Of a stretch of DNA of 64,000 nt, positions 25,575 to 33,592 are shown piece after piece. The notes beneath the pieces are model-generated. The model had not been told where the DNA came from. It saw only the letters and a list, made by a program, of their open reading frames with translations, and did no database searches. The translations under genes and the position numbers were made by a program. Numbering within the stretch: position 1 is the stretch's first letter; every line of letters begins with the position of its first letter. The DNA comes from Ignavibacteriales bacterium. GTDB taxonomy: Bacteria; Bacteroidota; Ignavibacteria; Ignavibacteriales; Ignavibacteriaceae. The stretch lies in assembly GCA_016707585.1 (NCBI GenBank), contig JADJHL010000005.1:124001-188000 (forward strand), given 5' to 3'.

Positions 25575-26439
25575 AACGAATATTTCATACAAAATTAGAG
25601 TTGCTGGTGTAGTTGTTTTATACCATCCCGATAAAGATGTGATTGAAAATATTTCTACTTATATAAATCAAGTTGGGCAATTGTTGATTATCGATAACTC
25701 TGATATTATTGATTCTAAATTAATTGATAAAATAAAATCTTTAAATAATGTTAATTATATTTCATATGGTAAGAATTTAGGAATATCTAGCGCGCTAAAT
25801 CACGCTGCTAAAATAGCAATAGAAAAAGGATTTAAATTTTTACTTACAATGGATCAGGACAGTAAAGCTCCCTTAAATTTAGTAAGTTCTTGTATTTCTA
25901 TTTTTGAAGGAAGTAATAATGTAGGCCTAGTTACACCCATACATGGAAATAAATACGGTACTCATATTAGACCTGTTGTTGGTAAAACTGAAAAAGTAAC
26001 TATGGCTATGACTTCTGGAAATCTGATTTCCTTGGATGTTTATAAAAAGGTTGGCGGTTTTGATGAAGATTTTTTCCTTGATTATATGGATATTGAATAT
26101 TGTTTTAAATTGCATTTGCATCACTACGATTTAATTCGAATAAATGATTTAGTTCTTGATCATAATGAAGCAGACCTTACTGAGATTAGTATATTTAAGA
26201 AAAAAGTCCATCCGCACAATCATAAACCTTTTAGATGGTATTATAAAACGAGAAATATGTTTCTGCTTAGAAAAAAATATAAAAATATTTTTCCGGAATT
26301 ATTTAGTATTGAATTTAATTCATATTTACGGATGATAGCCCGACTGGTTTTATTTGAAAATTACAAAATTCAAAAAATCAACATGATTCTATTAGGCTGG
26401 TGGGATTATTTGAGTAACAAAAAGGGAAAAAAATTCTGA
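25555..26439 (+). CDS. Glycosyltransferase family 2, paralog of the preceding gene
   Basis: 294 residues from ATG 25555; TTG 25546 is an in-frame alternative. It has the same motif order as its neighbour: VAGVVVLYHPDKDVIENIS, NLGISSALNHAAK, LTMDQDSKAP, and FFLDYMDIEYCFKLHLHHY. It starts 20 bases before the previous gene ends. The tandem pair probably arose by duplication and then specialised for successive linkages (inference). About 200 bases without a recognisable gene follow. Confidence 0.83.
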   Translation: MTQQKIETNISYKIRVAGVVVLYHPDKDVIENISTYINQVGQLLIIDNSDIIDSKLIDKIKSLNNVNYISYGKNLGISSALNHAAKIAIEKGFKFLLTMDQDSKAPLNLVSSCISIFEGSNNVGLVTPIHGNKYGTHIRPVVGKTEKVTMAMTSGNLISLDVYKKVGGFDEDFFLDYMDIEYCFKLHLHHYDLIRINDLVLDHNEADLTEISIFKKKVHPHNHKPFRWYYKTRNMFLLRKKYKNIFPELFSIEFNSYLRMIARLVLFENYKIQKINMILLGWWDYLSNKKGKKF

Positions 26440-26639
26440 AAAGCGAATTATATAATTTCTATTTTTAAGGTAATTCTAAGTTCCATAAATATTTTAAATG
26501 ATATTATTTACAAGTATTCATAGTAGAATGAGAAACTTAACTATAATAAAATTATTAAAATATGATTTGTTTTTTATTTCATCATCTGTACATGATCGAA
26601 GTTTCGTCTACAATAAACAAAAATGTATATGAGTTTTTT

Positions 26640-27731
26640 ATGAATATTCCAATAACTGTTTTGATTGACGAAGGAAGATCTTCCATAGGTAAGCCGACAG
26701 GTATTGGATTACAAGCAATAAATCTTCATAAACATTTGAAAAAATATTGCAACTGTAAAATTTCAGATTACAAAGCGATGAAAATTTTACCAAAAGGAAT
26801 AAGAAAATTTAGCCTTGATGCTCTAGTTAATATATTAGCTTTATTTCAAAAATATGATATTGTTCATTATCAAGATAACTTTGTGCCGTTTTTAAAAGGT
26901 AAAAGTAAAAAGATTGTTACAGTACACGACTTGGGAGTTTTTTTGTTTCCCAAAACAGTTCCATTTATTTATGTAAGATATCATCAGCATTCAATTAGAA
27001 AAGTTTCTCAAAGAGCAGACTGTATTATCAACCCCTCAGAAGCTATTAGGAATGAATTTCTTAAAATGTTTCCTAATACCAATCCGGCACAAGTTATTTG
27101 TTGTAATGATGGCATTAGGGATATATTTTGGAATTTTAAAGGTTCAGAAAAAGTGCTTCTTGAAAAATTCAATATTCAGCCATATACATATTTTTTCTTT
27201 CTTGGCAATTTATCTCGAAGAAAGAATCTAAAATTTACTTTAGAAGCTTTTATAGAAGCAAAGAGTGAAAATCTAATTCAAAAAAATACAATTATGGTTC
27301 TTGGCGGACAAAAATGGTGGGGTGCTTCGGATTTTAAACATTTATTGCGTGATGAATTAGGTATAAGAACACTTGGCTATTTAACAGATGAGGATATTGT
27401 TACACTATATACATATAGTAAATCTTTTGTGTTTCCTTCATTATACGAAGGATTTGGAATGCCTATTATTGAGGCGATGAGCCAAAAAACTCCGATTATT
27501 ATTTCAAATATTCCTACAAATATGGAGTTAAACTCAAAGCATAATAATCAAATGTTTTGTTTTGAACTAAATGATAAATTAAGTCTTATTGAAAAGTTTG
27601 TTGAACTTGACAAAAATCATTTATCAGTAAGAGAAAGTCTGAATTATGGTGATATCTCGATGTACAACTTCGACAATATTGCTAAAGAACACTTAAAGAT
27701 TTATTATAAAGTTTTGAAAGGCACTATTTGA
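26640..27731 (+). CDS. Glycosyltransferase family 4
   Basis: 363 residues with the GT-B layout. The N-terminal domain has GKPTGIGLQAINLHKHLKK and VTVHDLGVFLFPK; the C-terminal domain has FFLGNLSRRKNLKFTLEAF, GYLTDEDIVTLYTYSKSFVFPS and YEGFGMPIIEAMSQKTPIII, the retaining EX7E donor-binding motif. The open frame extends up to 26562, but the extra residues are not family-like and ATG 26640 (MNIPITVLIDEG) is the likely start. Donor is probably a GDP- or UDP-sugar. Confidence 0.83.
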   Translation: MNIPITVLIDEGRSSIGKPTGIGLQAINLHKHLKKYCNCKISDYKAMKILPKGIRKFSLDALVNILALFQKYDIVHYQDNFVPFLKGKSKKIVTVHDLGVFLFPKTVPFIYVRYHQHSIRKVSQRADCIINPSEAIRNEFLKMFPNTNPAQVICCNDGIRDIFWNFKGSEKVLLEKFNIQPYTYFFFLGNLSRRKNLKFTLEAFIEAKSENLIQKNTIMVLGGQKWWGASDFKHLLRDELGIRTLGYLTDEDIVTLYTYSKSFVFPSLYEGFGMPIIEAMSQKTPIIISNIPTNMELNSKHNNQMFCFELNDKLSLIEKFVELDKNHLSVRESLNYGDISMYNFDNIAKEHLKIYYKVLKGTI

Positions 27732-27777
27732 TTATCGATTAAGCTACCAATATTTTCTTAAATAATTATATATAGAT

Positions 27778-28522
27778 ATGAAAATAGGGATTGATGCAAG
27801 GCTTTTAAGTACTAAAATAAGAGGTACTGCAAGATATTTATTAAATCTAATTGAATATTTATCTAAGTATAATAATAAAAATGAATATTTCTTATTTCAA
27901 TATGAAGATCTACCGCAAAACAATTCTTTTTATAATTACATTAAAAAAAAAGTAAACTTCCTCGTCAAATTTATGAACATTTTTGGCTAAACTTTCAATT
28001 ACTTAATTTAATTGATAAAAATAAAATAGATATTTTTTTTACTCCATATATTTTTGTGCCATTCAAAAAGAATAATTGGAAAAATGTTATAGCGATTCAC
28101 GATTCTTCAACTAAGATTTGTAAAGATATTATACTTTTCACTACAGAAAATATCCTGATTTTTTTATTCCCCCATCTATTAAAAGAAGTGATGCGATAAT
28201 TAGGGTTTCAAAATCAGCTATGGAAGATATAATGAAATATTATAAAGTTAATTCGAAAAAAATATAATATCTTCATTTGTGGACTGATGAAAAATATAAA
28301 ACTAAGAAAATAGATTTAGAACAAAAAAAAAGAATAAAGAATAAATATAATTTACCTGAAGAATTTATTATTATAACTTTTACTTATATTTTATTTGCCA
28401 TGATTATGAAATCAGCTTTTTGGTTAATTAAAGGTCAGCATAAATATACCAAGGCTGTTATTAAAAGTTTTGTTGATGCTATAAAATGGAATATGGGTAA
28501 AGTTTTGTTTTTAGAACATTAA
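27778..28522 (+). pseudogene. Decayed GT4-like glycosyltransferase
   Basis: Starts well with MKIGIDARLLSTKIRGTARY (27778), a GT4 N-terminus, but breaks near 27958; the protein continues in another frame as RQIYEHFWLNFQLLNLIDKN and FTPYIFVPFKKNN, then IAIHDSSTK. It breaks again near 28135 and continues as FHYRKYPDFFIPPSIKRSDA and IIRVSKSAMEDIMKYYKVN, reaching an in-frame TAA near 28265. The same frame goes on with WTDEKYKTKKIDLEQKKRI, then loses similarity; the donor-binding C-terminal domain is missing. The two frameshifts fit single-base losses in T runs, which could be consensus errors, but the in-frame stop and lost C-terminus point to real decay. Confidence 0.75.
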
Positions 28523-28568
28523 AAATGAATTTGGATAATATTTTACAAAGTTTCTTCGGTCTATCGAA

Positions 28569-29750
28569 ATGATTCATCAGTATATAACTACTTCTAAATT
28601 GAAAAAAACAATTCATTTCATTATTGATTGGTTGGTTGATATTTATGTCAAACTTTTTTTAAATATTTCTGATGTTGAAATAAAAAATCCCCAAAAAATT
28701 GTGTTTTTCTCACTAGGTCATCTTGGTGATGTATTAATATTATCTTACATCTTTCCATTAATAAAGGAATTCTATCCCAATTCAACTATTGATGTAGTCG
28801 CTCCCGAATGGTGTTCGCCAATATTAAAGAATAATTCCTTCCTTAGAAAAGTTATTATCCATAACACTTTTCATGAAAATAGAAGCCCAATAAATTTTTT
28901 AAGAAAAATTTTACTTCAATTTAATTCGTTAAAGAAGGTTATCGAGGAATTAAGAGAGCAACAGTATGACGTATCAATCGAAGGTAGAATCTCATATCCT
29001 AATGGTAATCGCATAGCTTTTAAAAGCAAAATTAAAAAACGCATTGGCTTTGGATCTGGTGGATTTGGTTCGCTTTTAACTAATGAAATTAAATTCCCAA
29101 AAAGTAACTCCTTTCATTTGTTGGAAGCCTTGTTAAAAGAATTAAGTGTTATCGGGATAAAAAGACAATTATCTGATATTAAATCTTATTATAACTGTAG
29201 TGTTGAAACATCAACAGACTTTTCGTCACTGATGAGAACTATCTCTCTTCCGTTTTTAATACTGCATTTTGAAACTGGAAATCCAAATCGGAATGTCAAT
29301 AGAGATTTCTTAATTAAAGTCGTAAAAAAAATAGTAGAAGAAACTAAATTTAATTTAGTACTCTGTGGGATATCAAATGAAAGTAATAAATTTTATAGCA
29401 GTTTATTGTCTATGGTTCCTAATTTAAACAATCGAATTATAAGTGCAGTTAATAAGCTATCGATTGACGAGTTGTTTGAACTAAGTAAATATGCAAAAGC
29501 AGCCTTAACTTTAGAATCATTACCTGCTCATCTTTGTGCGATAAATTGTGAAACAATTTCATTTTATAATAATGGAGCTGGTTCACTATTTTTCCCAATT
29601 TCAAATAAAAAAGCAAATGTAATTCACAACCACTCTAATTCTAAATATTATTATCAGCCAAATATTAAAAACTATTTTGTAAAAGATATTGAGTCTAATG
29701 AGACTTATGAGATTGTAGAAAAACTATTAATTGAAATAAGTAATGATTAA
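28569..29750 (+). CDS. Glycosyltransferase family 9 (heptosyltransferase-like)
   Basis: 393 residues. Conserved parts are IVFFSLGHLGDVLILSYIFP, the family's Gly-rich first strand, and FEVAPEWCSPILKNN-like second block, with later LPFLILHFETGNPNRN and ELFELSKYAKAALTLES at the position where GT9 proteins have the donor site. The first 35 residues are an extension with a hydrophobic stretch. GT9 proteins add heptose or related sugars to lipopolysaccharide core or glycans. The C-terminal NDSGP-type motif is weak (LESLPAHL instead), so activity is less certain. Confidence 0.75.
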   Translation: MIHQYITTSKLKKTIHFIIDWLVDIYVKLFLNISDVEIKNPQKIVFFSLGHLGDVLILSYIFPLIKEFYPNSTIDVVAPEWCSPILKNNSFLRKVIIHNTFHENRSPINFLRKILLQFNSLKKVIEELREQQYDVSIEGRISYPNGNRIAFKSKIKKRIGFGSGGFGSLLTNEIKFPKSNSFHLLEALLKELSVIGIKRQLSDIKSYYNCSVETSTDFSSLMRTISLPFLILHFETGNPNRNVNRDFLIKVVKKIVEETKFNLVLCGISNESNKFYSSLLSMVPNLNNRIISAVNKLSIDELFELSKYAKAALTLESLPAHLCAINCETISFYNNGAGSLFFPISNKKANVIHNHSNSKYYYQPNIKNYFVKDIESNETYEIVEKLLIEISND

Positions 29751-29802
29751 ACTTTCCATTAATAATAAGTAAATTTAGATACATTTAAATAATAATTTTA
29801 AA

Positions 29803-30939
29803 ATGAAAATAGTCCAAACTAATAAAGCTTATTATCCTAAAATTGGTGGAATAGAGACAGCAGTAACAACACTTTCAGAAGGATTGGCAAATAAATATGG
29901 TGCTGAGGTTGAAGTTCTTGTTTGTAATCATAAAGTAAATTCAAAAAAAATTGAAAAAACAATTAATGGAGTTAAGGTTACATATTTACCAACTTATGGA
30001 TTTGTGTTGTCGCTTCCAATCAGTCCAAGTTATCCCAAAAATTTATTAGAAACCTCTGGCGACATCCTTAATATTCATGAACCTTTTCCATTAGCTGATC
30101 TTACCTTAGAAATTTTTCCTAAACTTAGAAAGAATTTTTCAAAGATTATTACTTCGTGGCAATGCGACATAACAAGACAAAAATGGACATTCCCTATCTA
30201 TGGTAAGTTCATCCATAGATTTTTACGAAAAGTGGATAAAATAATTGTTAATAATCCTAAAATTATTGACAACTCTTATTTTCTTAAACACTACAAATAT
30301 AAGTGTGAGGTAGTTCCTATCGGGATAAATCTAGACTGGGCTAAGTCAAATTCAGATAGTCACAACTTGCAAAAATATCGGATAGGTGTTGATAATAAAC
30401 TGAAGATATTATTCGTGGGAAGATTAGTCACCTATAAAGGAATTGAATATTTAATTGAATCAATGAAATTTGTCAAAGACGGATTTTTATATATTATCGG
30501 TTCTGGTCCTTTGGAGAATTCTCTAAAAAAATTAATTATCGATTTAAATTTAGAATCAAAAATTAAAATGATTCCAGAGGTTGATGATATAACTTTACAA
30601 GCATATTATAAAGCATGTGATATTTTTGTTCTTCCTTCAGTAAATGAAGCAGAAGCATATGGAATAGTTCAGATTGAAGCAATGGCGTGTGGTAAACCCC
30701 TGATTTGCACTGAGTTAGGAACAGGCACTAGCTACGTTAATCAAAATAACATTACTGGTTTAGTGGTATCACCTATGGATACAAAGGCACTTTCAGAAGC
30801 AATAAATCGAATCATTGATAATAAAGAGTTACGTTTGAAATGGGGAACAAATGGAAGAGCAAGAGCTTTTGAAGAATTTACATCCGATAAAATGTTACAA
30901 AGAACTTTCGAACTTTATCAAAATTTGTTGAAAGATTAA
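29803..30939 (+). CDS. Glycosyltransferase family 4
   Basis: 378-residue GT-B enzyme. N-terminal YYPKIGGIETAVTTLSEGLA, middle KILFVGRLVTYKGIEYLIES, and C-terminal NEAEAYGIVQIEAMACGKPL with the EX7E motif, then GRARAFEEFTSDKMLQRTF. All expected catalytic blocks are intact. It likely transfers mannose, glucose or galactose in repeat-unit synthesis. The next gene follows after 12 bases, so both are on one transcript. Confidence 0.88.
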   Translation: MKIVQTNKAYYPKIGGIETAVTTLSEGLANKYGAEVEVLVCNHKVNSKKIEKTINGVKVTYLPTYGFVLSLPISPSYPKNLLETSGDILNIHEPFPLADLTLEIFPKLRKNFSKIITSWQCDITRQKWTFPIYGKFIHRFLRKVDKIIVNNPKIIDNSYFLKHYKYKCEVVPIGINLDWAKSNSDSHNLQKYRIGVDNKLKILFVGRLVTYKGIEYLIESMKFVKDGFLYIIGSGPLENSLKKLIIDLNLESKIKMIPEVDDITLQAYYKACDIFVLPSVNEAEAYGIVQIEAMACGKPLICTELGTGTSYVNQNNITGLVVSPMDTKALSEAINRIIDNKELRLKWGTNGRARAFEEFTSDKMLQRTFELYQNLLKD

Positions 30940-30951
30940 TTAAGACTTATA

Positions 30952-32355
30952 GTGTCCAAATCCGTAGAAAAAATATTACTCCTCCTAACAGATTTTCTAA
31001 TGATAAATGCTGCATGGTTTATTTACAGCTACATCAGATTGGAAACAGGTTGGTTTGCATTAATTATTGCTCCTGAGTTTATCATTCCTATGCTGGTAAT
31101 TTACTTTTACTGGCTTATCATTTTTACTTTTGTGGGAATGTATCGCACCTGGTTTGCTTCTTCACGATTTGATGAAATATCCACACTCTTTAAAGCTACT
31201 TTCTTCGGAATATTTTTACTCTTCTTCTTAATTTTTGTTGATGATTATATGCACAATGTTGCAACTGCAACTCGTATTTTAATTTTTATTTATTGGGGAT
31301 TGTTTTTATTCTTTGTTGGTTCAGGCAGAATTCTTATCCGAAGTGTTCAACGCAATCTTTTAATAAAAGGAATTGGAAGAAGATGCGGATTAATAATTGG
31401 ATACAATGACAAAGGTAAAGAAGTTTTGGAATCAATTTTAGTTGCTCCTGCTCTGGGAATTGATATTGAAGCTTTTGTTGCAGTAAAAAATGAAAACATC
31501 GGTAAAGATTTTAAAGGGATAAAAGTTGAAGGAACTACTGATCAGTTAGTGGATATAATTCAAAAATATAATGCTAAGGAAATAATAATCGCATTAGAAA
31601 AAGAAGATCACGATGTTCTTGTTGATGTCATCACCAAAACTGAAGGAAAAAATCTTAGTTTAAAAATTGTTCCGGATCTATATGAAATACTAAGCGGACA
31701 GGCACGCACAAGCCAGATCTATGGTATGCCGCTTATCGACATCATGCCTGAGTTAATGCCTGAATGGGAAAAAAAACTTAAGCGTCTAATGGATATAGTA
31801 ATTTCTTTATTGATTTTATTGGCTAGTTCTCCAATTATTTTTTTAACTGCTATTGCAATAAAGATTGATAGCGAAGGTCCAATATTTTTTAAGCAAGAAC
31901 GACTTGGACAAAATGGCAAACCATTTAAGGTGTTAAAGTTTCGCTCAATGATAAAAGATGCTGAAAAACATACTGGTCCTGTTTGGTCGCAAAAAGATGA
32001 TCCACGTGTTACACGAATGGGAAAGTTTGTTAGAAGAGTAAGAATTGATGAGATTCCGCAAATGTATAATGTGCTTAAAGGCGAGATGAGTTTAGTAGGC
32101 CCAAGACCCGAGAGAGAATTTTTTGTAGAAAAACTTTCAAAAGAAATTCCTTATTATAAACGCAGATTAAAAGTTCGCCCCGGTGTAACTGGCTGGGCAC
32201 AAATAAAACATAAGTATGATGAAACAATTGAAGATGTAAAAGTAAAACTTAAATATGATCTATTTTATATTGAGAATATGTCTTTGAGAATGGATTTTAA
32301 AATTTTAATGCGCACTGTTTTTGTTGTGCTTTTTGGCAAAGGGCATTATGATTAG
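30952..32355 (+). CDS. Polyprenyl-phosphate sugar-1-phosphate transferase (WcaJ/WbaP type)
   Basis: Starts polysaccharide assembly by moving a sugar phosphate to undecaprenyl phosphate. 467 residues: four N-terminal membrane segments, a Rossmann-like CoA-binding-type domain (CGLIIGYNDKGKEVLESIL, about 145-245), a re-entrant hydrophobic helix (RLMDIVISLLILLASSP), and the catalytic domain with QERLGQNGKPFKVLKFRSM, RIDEIPQMYNVLKGEMS containing the catalytic Asp-Glu, LVGPRPE and RPGVTGWAQI. All catalytic residues are present. The start is GTG 30952. The last part of the protein serves as reference for the degenerate copy in the gene at 33593. Confidence 0.92.
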   Translation: MSKSVEKILLLLTDFLMINAAWFIYSYIRLETGWFALIIAPEFIIPMLVIYFYWLIIFTFVGMYRTWFASSRFDEISTLFKATFFGIFLLFFLIFVDDYMHNVATATRILIFIYWGLFLFFVGSGRILIRSVQRNLLIKGIGRRCGLIIGYNDKGKEVLESILVAPALGIDIEAFVAVKNENIGKDFKGIKVEGTTDQLVDIIQKYNAKEIIIALEKEDHDVLVDVITKTEGKNLSLKIVPDLYEILSGQARTSQIYGMPLIDIMPELMPEWEKKLKRLMDIVISLLILLASSPIIFLTAIAIKIDSEGPIFFKQERLGQNGKPFKVLKFRSMIKDAEKHTGPVWSQKDDPRVTRMGKFVRRVRIDEIPQMYNVLKGEMSLVGPRPEREFFVEKLSKEIPYYKRRLKVRPGVTGWAQIKHKYDETIEDVKVKLKYDLFYIENMSLRMDFKILMRTVFVVLFGKGHYD

Positions 32356-32357
32356 GC

Positions 32358-32430
32358 GCAGAGAGCATAGCGCATAGGGCTGAGCGTAATTTGCAAAGTG
32401 CTCGGAGCATAGAGCAGAGCATAAGAACAA
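32358..32430. repeat. AGCGCATAGGGC-type repeat cluster upstream of the four-helix-bundle gene
   Basis: Directly after the sugar transferase stop lies GCAGAGAGCATAGCGCATAG (32358-32377), a close copy of 2598-2617, followed by further variants of the AGAGCATAG wording up to about 32422. Its core GCATAGGGC (32372-32380) is inverted as GCCCTATGC at 32842-32850, beyond the four-helix-bundle gene. Confidence 0.7.
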
Positions 32431-32457
32431 TGAAAAAAAAATCTTTTGGGAGATTAG

Positions 32458-32814
32458 ATGAAATCAAAATTTAGATTTCAGGATTTAGAGATTTGGAAAT
32501 TAGCTATTGAAATTGCCGATGAGTTGTTTGATATTGCTGATGAATTAGAGAAAAAACATCTATTCCGTTTTGCAGAACAACTTAGAGGTGCTGGCATGAG
32601 TATGTCAAACAATATTGCTGAAGGTTCAGGTTCTGAATGGAAAAAAGAATTTAAAAATTTTCTTAACATTGCAAGAAGATCAGCTTTTGAAAATGCTAAC
32701 ATCTTAATAATATTAAATGGTCGGAAATTAATTGAAGATGATAGAGTAGAAAAACTTCTTGATAAACTAGATAAAAAATGCAGAATGATCACTAACTTTA
32801 AAAAATCATTTTAA
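32458..32814 (+). CDS. Four-helix bundle protein (S23/IVS family)
   Basis: 118 residues: FQDLEIWKLAIEIADELFDI, then FAEQLRGAGMSMSNNIAEGSG, then KEFKNFLNIARRSAFENANIL, the recognised pattern of the family first known from intervening sequences in 23S rRNA genes and present in many copies in Bacteroidota genomes. Its function is unknown; related proteins serve as partners of diversity-generating reverse transcriptases. There is no reverse transcriptase or rRNA gene here. GGGAGATT precedes the ATG at good spacing. The gene interrupts the polysaccharide locus and sits between inverted copies of a short repeat, so it looks like a small inserted unit. Confidence 0.9.
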   Translation: MKSKFRFQDLEIWKLAIEIADELFDIADELEKKHLFRFAEQLRGAGMSMSNNIAEGSGSEWKKEFKNFLNIARRSAFENANILIILNGRKLIEDDRVEKLLDKLDKKCRMITNFKKSF

Positions 32815-32820
32815 AATTAT

Positions 32821-32850
32821 ACGCTTAGCGCTTAGCGCTTTGCCCTATGC
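32821..32850. repeat. Inverted partner repeat downstream of the four-helix-bundle gene
   Basis: ACGCTTAGCGCTTAGCGCTTTGCCCTATGC. The 3' end GCCCTATGC (32842-32850) is the exact inverse complement of GCATAGGGC at 32372-32380, and the remainder (AGCGCTT copies) corresponds to the GCGC-containing wording upstream. An ATG inside it (32847) is in frame with the next gene, but the ATG at 32859 is a better start. Confidence 0.7.
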
Positions 32851-32858
32851 AAAAAAGT

Positions 32859-33581
32859 ATGAGCGATAAAAAATCATTAGTAATAGTCCCAACCTACAAC
32901 GAGCTGGAAAATCTTCCCAGACTTATTCCGGTTGTATTATCTCAGGATGAGAGCATTAACATTCTTATTGTTGATGATGGTTCACCGGATGGAACAGGAA
33001 AATTTGTTAAAGATGAAATGCAGAAGAATAATCGCATTCATCTTTTAGAACGTGAAAAGAAAATGGGATTGGGTACTGCCTATATTGCCGGATTTAAATA
33101 TGCTCTGCAAAATAATTACGATTTTATTTTTGAGATGGATGCGGATTTTTCTCATGATCCAAATGAGTTAAAGAATTTTTTAGTTGCAATTAAAGACGGT
33201 GATCTTGTACTTGGCAGCAGATATATTAATGGTGTTCGTGTTCTAAACTGGCCAATGGCAAGACTGTTGTTAAGTTTTTTTGCAAGTGTTTATACAAGAA
33301 TTATTACAGGTATGCCTGTTAAAGATGCAACTGGTGGATTTAAATGTTTTCGCAGAAAGGTATTGGAAGCAATTGATTTAGATAAAGTTAAATCGAATGG
33401 CTATACATTCCAAATTGAGATGTCTTTTAAAGCTTATGTTAAAGGATTTAAGATCATAGAAATTCCAATAATTTTTATTGATCGCGTAAAAGGTAAATCT
33501 AAAATGTCTAAAAAAATTGTTCGTGAAGCAGTAACTATGGTTTGGAAGTTAAGGCTGCAACATATGTTTGGCAAATTGTAA
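32859..33581 (+). CDS. Polyprenol-phosphate mannosyltransferase-like GT2 (Dpm1 type)
   Basis: 240 residues. LVIVPTYNELENLPRLIPVV, LIVDDGSPDGTGKFV, FEMDADFSHDPNEL and DATGGFKCFRRKVL are characteristic of dolichol/polyprenol-phosphate mannose synthases, which make the lipid-linked sugar used by GT39-like enzymes such as that encoded at 11867-13549. There is no C-terminal membrane domain. A frame start at 32847 lies inside the repeat; ATG 32859 (MSDKKSLVIVP) fits the family better. Confidence 0.88.
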   Translation: MSDKKSLVIVPTYNELENLPRLIPVVLSQDESINILIVDDGSPDGTGKFVKDEMQKNNRIHLLEREKKMGLGTAYIAGFKYALQNNYDFIFEMDADFSHDPNELKNFLVAIKDGDLVLGSRYINGVRVLNWPMARLLLSFFASVYTRIITGMPVKDATGGFKCFRRKVLEAIDLDKVKSNGYTFQIEMSFKAYVKGFKIIEIPIIFIDRVKGKSKMSKKIVREAVTMVWKLRLQHMFGKL

Positions 33582-33592
33582 GGGTCATATAA

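Noticed and set aside
32458..32814. Diversity-generating retroelement (Avd-like four-helix protein)
   Set aside because: No reverse transcriptase, template repeat or variable C-type lectin gene lies nearby; the protein fits the general S23 family.
32847..32858. Start of the Dpm1-like gene at ATG 32847
   Set aside because: It lies inside the repeat that flanks the four-helix-bundle gene; ATG 32859 gives the family-like N-terminus.
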